The notes under the pieces: generated by a model
Databases searched by the model: none
Told to the model about the DNA's origin: nothing
The model's input: the letters and a program-made list of their open reading frames with translations, nothing else
Part shown: piece by piece, positions 59,586-64,000 of the stretch
How the letters are laid out: each line of letters starts with the position of its first letter
Numbering within the stretch: the first letter of the stretch is position 1
Program-made: the position numbers and the translations under genes
DNA from: Natronospirillum operosum
Lineage (GTDB): Bacteria; Pseudomonadota; Gammaproteobacteria; Pseudomonadales; Natronospirillaceae
Reading direction: 5' to 3'
Assembly (NCBI RefSeq): GCF_004768465.1
Contig: NZ_SRMF01000001.1
Location: 418,948 to 482,947, forward strand
Length of the DNA stretch: 64,000 nucleotides

Positions 59586-61813
59586 GATCCTTTTTCCGAG
59601 AACAGGTAGGTCACGCTGCCATCAATGGCGAGGCGGTTGCCTGAAACCTCTACCGTTGTACCATACTGATCCTCCATACGCTCGACTCCCTCCGGCGGGT
59701 CTATTTCTGCAGCCTTTAGTCCATGCACCAGGGTGACGCTTCTCTGCGGGCCCTCAAAATGCCACCAGATGGCGCCCTGTTTTTCTTCGCGGTGGGTAAA
59801 CTGCAGGCCGCTCAAGTGTTTGTGAAACTGCACCAGAGCCTTCCAGCCGGGACGTTCCCTCCAGCCGTTCAGGTCATCCACCAGACCAAAACCGTGATGC
59901 GCCAGACGCCACCAGTAGGTGGTCTCGACAGCGCCTGAGCAGGCGGCAATCAGCGCAAAGCGGATCATGTAGGCGGCGCTGGTGTGTTCGTCGACGTGCA
60001 GCTCGCTTTCCTTGAGGTCAGGCCGCATGTAGGTGCCGGCAATGGGCGAATACAGGCCGGTATCCTTCAGCGGCCAGTTGATCTCGGTGACGTAGAAGCC
60101 GCGCTTGCCCCAGGCATCAGCCACTGCCTTGCCGTAGAGACACTTTTCCAGTGTGGAAAAGCGGCCCTGGAAGTTTTCCGGGGCGCCGCGGCGGTCCACA
60201 TAGAGGTGGCCCGGCAGGGCATCGACCAGATGCGCGGTGCGGTCCAGCAGTGGCGGGTAGTAGTGGAACTCGAAGTCGTTGATGGCGGGGCCCAGGAACT
60301 GGTGCTCAGGGTAGCTTTGGCGCAGTTCGGCAATGCCTTGCCAGATGCGCTGCATGTCATCCAGCGTCCAGAAACCCCATTTGGCACGGTTGACGGCGTG
60401 GCCGACTTCATACAGGTGCACGTGAGCGTGGGTCTGCCTGACCACATCCTGCACAAAGGCCTGCCATTGTTCGGGCTGAATCACGGCCCGGCGTGACTGT
60501 ATCAGCCCCACGGCCACCGGGTGGCCCTGCTTGTGCAGGCGCTGTATGGCCTCATAGCAGGCGGTTCTGAGTTCGGGCCTGTGGTAATACACTCGAACCA
60601 GCACCCGCAGGCCCGGGGTCTGTCTGAGCAGCTTGAGCTGCTGGTCTATCTGGCCATCCACCTCCACGCAGACCCCCAAGCGGTTGTCCATGGTGACTGG
60701 CTGCTGGTAGGCCTGTGCCTGCCGCGCTTTGTAGTGTCGGCGAATGCGCAGGCCATGACGCAGGTTGCTGACTACGGTAGTGATCAGGTCGCTGGTGGTG
60801 CGGTAGCGTTTGCGGTCCTTGCCCTTGAGTACAACAGAAGGCTGGGCAGACCAGGGGTCCCACAGCCAGGCATTCTGTTCATCAGGCTTGCCGCTGGAAA
60901 TTTCCAGGTTCTTGGGCACCGAGTCCGCTGCCAGCGCCTTGCGCAGGGTGCGAATGGGGTGGCGCCATTTGCGGCTGTGGTAGTGCCACATGATTCTCTG
61001 GCGCTTGCGCTGCTCGTGGCGACTGAATGCGGCCGGTACCGCCTGATCACCAAAGTAGATCTGCCGAAAAATGCCCATGAAATGGGATGGGATACGCAGC
61101 CGCGCCAGGTCTTCAGCGCGGTCTTTCAGGGTCAGCTCTGTTTTCAGGGCGCCGCGGTTCAGGTCGATAAAGCTGACTTCGCCCCAGTCGATGCCGTCGT
61201 TGCTGGCGTAGCGCCGCAGCAGGATGTTCTGCGGGCCCAGATCATTGTGCTTGAAACCGGCGTCATGCATGACCCGACAGGCTTCTGCTGTTACCCGCAT
61301 CAGGCGTACAAAGTCATCTGCATTTGGGCGCTGGTTGAACAGGAAGTTCATTTCGGTGTAGAGGTCCGAGGTTTCGGGCAGCAACCGTGAGACAAGATAG
61401 CTCTCCATCAGCCGGTTGCCTTCATAGCGCTCAAGGTAGCCGATGGGCTCGGTGACACCGGCGCCCCGGGCATACAGGTGTTCGGCATACTGGTGCGCGC
61501 GGGCAGCCTTGCTGCCTCTGCGCCGATACCACAGTGAGCGTAACCGGCGTGGCCGCTTGAAAGCCTTGATACAGAGCTGTTCGTCGGCGTTCAGAGGATC
61601 GGCAACTCGGTAGATGCGGTTGCGCATGCGGTAGATCAGTTCGGAATCGGGCTGTTGTGCCAGGGCCGAAATGTTTTCCAGCCAGCTTTGGACAGAGCCT
61701 TCCAGATATCGGTTGAGCACACGGCCTTCCAGCCGAGCCGGGCCGAAATCGGTGACGTTCTGATAATCCGAGGCCTGGGCCTGGAGCGAGGATGAGTCTG
61801 CCGCTGTGCTCAT
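59582..61813 (-). CDS. KdkA/WaaP-like kinase fused to a glycosidase-like TIM barrel
   Basis: A 743-residue two-domain protein. The N-terminal part (about 20-330) is an LPS-kinase-like fold: CIKAFKRPRRLR (about 99-110, ATP lysine), a VTAEACRVMHDAGFKHNDLGPQNILLRR catalytic loop (HND about 188-190) and FIDLNRG (about 210-216). The C-terminal part (about 370-743) looks like a clan GH-A glycosidase: VRVYYHRPEL, LYEVGHAVNRAKWGFW (about 467-482), NDFEFHYYPPLL, and YVTEINWPLKD (Glu about 577, likely nucleophile). Where the acid/base Glu is expected in E-V-G-N-E-x-N, the protein has GHAVN. No signal peptide is present. I chose the ATG giving MSTAADSS; a start 28 codons upstream is possible. Confidence 0.75.
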   Translation of the reverse strand: MSTAADSSSLQAQASDYQNVTDFGPARLEGRVLNRYLEGSVQSWLENISALAQQPDSELIYRMRNRIYRVADPLNADEQLCIKAFKRPRRLRSLWYRRRGSKAARAHQYAEHLYARGAGVTEPIGYLERYEGNRLMESYLVSRLLPETSDLYTEMNFLFNQRPNADDFVRLMRVTAEACRVMHDAGFKHNDLGPQNILLRRYASNDGIDWGEVSFIDLNRGALKTELTLKDRAEDLARLRIPSHFMGIFRQIYFGDQAVPAAFSRHEQRKRQRIMWHYHSRKWRHPIRTLRKALAADSVPKNLEISSGKPDEQNAWLWDPWSAQPSVVLKGKDRKRYRTTSDLITTVVSNLRHGLRIRRHYKARQAQAYQQPVTMDNRLGVCVEVDGQIDQQLKLLRQTPGLRVLVRVYYHRPELRTACYEAIQRLHKQGHPVAVGLIQSRRAVIQPEQWQAFVQDVVRQTHAHVHLYEVGHAVNRAKWGFWTLDDMQRIWQGIAELRQSYPEHQFLGPAINDFEFHYYPPLLDRTAHLVDALPGHLYVDRRGAPENFQGRFSTLEKCLYGKAVADAWGKRGFYVTEINWPLKDTGLYSPIAGTYMRPDLKESELHVDEHTSAAYMIRFALIAACSGAVETTYWWRLAHHGFGLVDDLNGWRERPGWKALVQFHKHLSGLQFTHREEKQGAIWWHFEGPQRSVTLVHGLKAAEIDPPEGVERMEDQYGTTVEVSGNRLAIDGSVTYLFSEKGS

Positions 61814-61970
61814 GAATTGCCGTGCTGGTATGTTGACCGCGCATGATAGAAGTGAATGCTCTCGCAGGCAACTGTGAGCACTGGTGCCCAGTGCCATTTT
61901 GAGTCAGTGCCTGATACACTTCGTTCGCCTCAGCATCGACAGCCTTTTGCGGCACTTTCGAGTAATTTTG

Positions 61971-62609
61971 ATGGATATACCCTCTCTGCACTTGGCAGGC
62001 TCCAGCCCCGTTGGCAAAGGGAAGACCCGTTGGGTGTTTGAACATCCGCATGACCCTGATCTGCTGATAAAGATTCACCGGCATCGCGTCGATACGGCCA
62101 CGGGTCCGTTCTGGAAGCGTTGGTGGGCCAGAAAGCAGGACCGTTTTCTGTATCGTTCCGGCATCCTGAGAGAACTCTCTGTCTTTGTGGATTCCAGGTA
62201 CGGCGATCAGCATGCTGTCAACCAGCACATAGTGCCCGTGTATGGTGTGGCAGATACTGACCGGGGGCTGGGGCTGGTAGTGGCTGCAGCGAGAGACATC
62301 TCGGGGCAGCTTGCGCCGACTGTACTCAAGTTGCGAAAGTCGGGAGAGATGACGCCAGGGCGGGCCCGCGCACTGGATAAAATGCTGACCCTGATACTGG
62401 ACACAGACCTGCTGATTGGTGATCTCAACCAGGAAAACATTGTGCTGTCACAGGCTGGCAGCGAGCAGGAAAAGTTCATGCTGATCGACGGTCTGGGTGA
62501 ACGTACATTGATCCCTATCCAGAGCTGGTGCACTTGGGCCGCACGCCGCCAGAAACGTGTATTCGTGGAGAAGATGCGTCGTCGCCTGCGGCGTGAGGGG
62601 CTTTTGTGA
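61971..62609 (+). CDS. YrbL-like kinase-fold protein (second copy)
   Basis: A 212-residue YrbL-family protein: GKGKTRWVFEHPHDPDLLIKIHRH (about 16-39), DTDLLIGDLNQENIVLSQAG (about 143-162, D-x-N-x-x-N) and KFMLIDGLGERTLIPI (about 167-182). The catalytic segments align with those of the protein at 20472, but the rest is diverged. It is divergent from the kinase-glycosidase gene. I chose the internal ATG (MDIPSLHLAG), which keeps the family N-terminus. Phosphorylation of a core sugar is a reasonable guess for the group in this place, not shown. Confidence 0.75.
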   Translation: MDIPSLHLAGSSPVGKGKTRWVFEHPHDPDLLIKIHRHRVDTATGPFWKRWWARKQDRFLYRSGILRELSVFVDSRYGDQHAVNQHIVPVYGVADTDRGLGLVVAAARDISGQLAPTVLKLRKSGEMTPGRARALDKMLTLILDTDLLIGDLNQENIVLSQAGSEQEKFMLIDGLGERTLIPIQSWCTWAARRQKRVFVEKMRRRLRREGLL

Positions 62610-62696
62610 GCGACTGCCTGCACTCTACGAAATCGGCTGCTTTTCTGGCATCATAGCCGCCTGTTGATCACTTCATCCTCCAACGTCAGGACACAC

Positions 62697-63440
62697 ATGG
62701 AACCCGTCAATATTCTCTGCATGAAATGGGGTACCAAATACGGCCCCGATTACGTGAACACCCTGTACAACATGGTGGCCCGTAATATCACCTTGCCGTT
62801 TCGTTTTGTCTGCCTCACGGACGACACCACAGGCCTGAAGGATGAAGTGGAGGCTCTGCCGTTTCCGAAGACCGGCTATGAGGCTTTTGACAACCGGGAA
62901 GACTGGACCATGCGCTCCGGGGCCTGGCTGAAGCTGGCGACCTTTGCCAAACCGCTGCATGACTTGAAAGGCAAGGCGCTGTTTATTGATCTGGATGTGG
63001 TGATCGTCGGCAATATAGATGATTTCTTCACCCATCCCGGTGAGTTCCTGGTGATCAAGGAATGGGACAAGAAGGACGTGACCGGCAATACGTCGGTGTA
63101 TCGTTTCGATATTGGTGCCCATCAGGATGCCATCGACCATTTCCGGGACAACCCGGACAAGGCGCGTCAGGGTGTGCGCAACGAGCAGGAATACATTACC
63201 CAGTATCTGCATCGGCAGGGCAAACTCGGCTACTGGCCGGAGGCCTGGTGCCGCAGCTTCAAGCGCCATTGCGTGCACAAGGGTCTGAAGGCCTGGCGAG
63301 TGCCGCCGGAAATTCCGCATGATGCCCGCATCATTGTGTTCCATGGTCTGCCTAACCCGGAAGATGCCGTGGTTGGCCGCAGTGGCAAGTGGTACCGCAA
63401 GGTACTGCCGACGCCCTGGATTGCCGAGCACTGGCGTTGA
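62697..63440 (+). CDS. Glycosyltransferase, GT8-like
   Basis: A 247-residue GT-A fold enzyme. It opens NILCMKWGTKYGPDYVNTLYNMVARN (about 5-30), followed by RFVCLTDDTTGL, and the metal site GKALFIDLDVVIVGNIDDFF (about 93-112; DLD is the DxD). The C-terminal part has HCVHKGLKAWRVPPEIPHDARIIVFHG, in which the final His is typical. There is no signal peptide. It belongs with the LPS core genes downstream of wecA; sugar unknown. The next gene starts eight bases after its stop. Confidence 0.8.
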   Translation: MEPVNILCMKWGTKYGPDYVNTLYNMVARNITLPFRFVCLTDDTTGLKDEVEALPFPKTGYEAFDNREDWTMRSGAWLKLATFAKPLHDLKGKALFIDLDVVIVGNIDDFFTHPGEFLVIKEWDKKDVTGNTSVYRFDIGAHQDAIDHFRDNPDKARQGVRNEQEYITQYLHRQGKLGYWPEAWCRSFKRHCVHKGLKAWRVPPEIPHDARIIVFHGLPNPEDAVVGRSGKWYRKVLPTPWIAEHWR

Positions 63441-63448
63441 ACCAACCC

Positions 63449-64000
63449 ATGAACCAGAAACCGCAGAATATCGGTGTCGTTATCACCACCTACAACAGCC
63501 CGCTGTGGCTGACGCATGTGCTGACAGGCTACGAGAACCAGCAGGACAGCGACTTCACCACCATAGTGGCCGATGACGGTTCGGATGAACAAACCGCTGT
63601 GGTGATAGAGCAGTTCCGCCAGCGCGGGCGGTTGCGGCTGGAGCATGTGTGGCATGAGGACCAGGGTTTTCGCAAGTGCACCATTCTCAACAAGGCCATT
63701 GCCGAAACCGACTGCGACTATCTGATTTTTACCGATGGCGACTGTATTCCCCGGGCGGATTTCATTGGTGTGCACCGGGCCCTGGCAGAGCCGGGCTGTT
63801 TCCTGTCTGGTGGTTACATCAAGCTGACCATGCCGGTATCGGAACAGATCACCGAGCATCATATCGAGCAGGGAGTGATTTTTGATGCGGACTGGCTGGT
63901 CAGCCAGGGGCAGCCACGCAGCCACAAGTTGTGGAAGCTGACGCGCTCGCCGTTCAAGCGCCGGCTGCTGAATGCGCTGACGCCCACCAGGGCCACCTGG
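63449..64000 (+). CDS. Glycosyltransferase family 2 protein (cut by window edge)
   Basis: The first 184 codons of a GT-A enzyme, open at the right edge. It shows IGVVITTYNSPLWLTHVLTGYENQ (about 8-31), VADDGSDEQTAVVIEQF (about 40-56), DQGFRKCTILNKAIAETDCDYLIFTDGDCIPRADF (about 71-105, DGDC as DxD). The segment HEDQGFRKCTILNKA is characteristic of galactosyltransferase-C-like GT2 enzymes of the LPS core. The ATG is eight bases after the preceding stop. Confidence 0.85.
   Translation, partial: MNQKPQNIGVVITTYNSPLWLTHVLTGYENQQDSDFTTIVADDGSDEQTAVVIEQFRQRGRLRLEHVWHEDQGFRKCTILNKAIAETDCDYLIFTDGDCIPRADFIGVHRALAEPGCFLSGGYIKLTMPVSEQITEHHIEQGVIFDADWLVSQGQPRSHKLWKLTRSPFKRRLLNALTPTRATW

Noticed and set aside
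60067-60456. 129-codon frame opposite or within the kinase-glycosidase gene
   Set aside because: Out-of-frame shadow of the barrel domain on the same strand, with no family signal.

Overview
The window is a chromosomal segment of a moderately GC-rich, flagellated Gram-negative bacterium, most likely a gammaproteobacterium. The evidence is LptF/LptG, a RfaH-type antiterminator with a matching ops element, sigma-28 and sigma-54 type promoters, WecA/Wzx/Wzy/Wzz/WaaL-type glycan genes and a FolM-type reductase. I cannot name the genus from sequence alone.

Layout. 0.2-4 kb (minus strand): crotonase, ferrochelatase, MgtE and a small membrane protein. 4.2-6.1 kb: a secreted repeat protein, a gene-free stretch that I read as a sigma-54 dependent small RNA with its own terminator, and folM. 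6.4-14.8 kb: a flagellar filament block of giant flagellin (1224 aa), FlaG and giant FliD (1316 aa). 15-21.5 kb: housekeeping and RNA genes (DUF2914 protein, tRNA-Ser, aroC, rfaH, a FliT-like protein, a truncated manC, an unknown gene, a YrbL-like kinase, tRNA-Asn). 21.6-23.8 kb: lptF-lptG. 24-64 kb: a large surface-polysaccharide region.

The polysaccharide region makes a strongly acidic, sulfated glycan. UDP-glucuronate 4-epimerase, Ugd and a TviB-like dehydrogenase supply uronic acids. A sulfation module holds CysN, CysD, CysC, CysQ, an SLC13-type anion permease and three sulfotransferases; no sulfate-reduction genes are present. An AT-rich, translationally coupled operon (42.3-53.7 kb) encodes flippase, EpsG-type polymerase, pyruvyl transferase, nitroreductase-like protein and glycosyltransferases. 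WecA, WaaL, a Stealth protein, a kinase-glycosidase fusion, another YrbL-like kinase and two glycosyltransferases follow. RfaH (17.8 kb) probably acts on the ops site at 25.3 kb, upstream of ugd. Toxin or defence-like islands interrupt the region: an ImmA/IrrE cassette, a HEPN protein and MntA-HepT at 26.9-30.5 kb, an HD-hydrolase/nucleotidyltransferase pair at 37.8-39.9 kb, and a Phd antitoxin with a deleted vapC at 41.9-42.3 kb.

Three repeat families fill the intergenic space. Family A is a short hairpin with a GNRA tetraloop (core GGGACGCAAGTCCC) whose stem varies with compensation. Family B is a GTGGCC...GGCCAC hairpin, often extended to a two-hairpin unit. Family C consists of degenerate 7-base repeats (ACTTTCA, ACTGTCG, ACTCACA and similar) that run in register up to, or almost up to, the start codons of the glycan and sulfation genes, usually without a Shine-Dalgarno sequence. 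Family C is the most unusual signal in the window.
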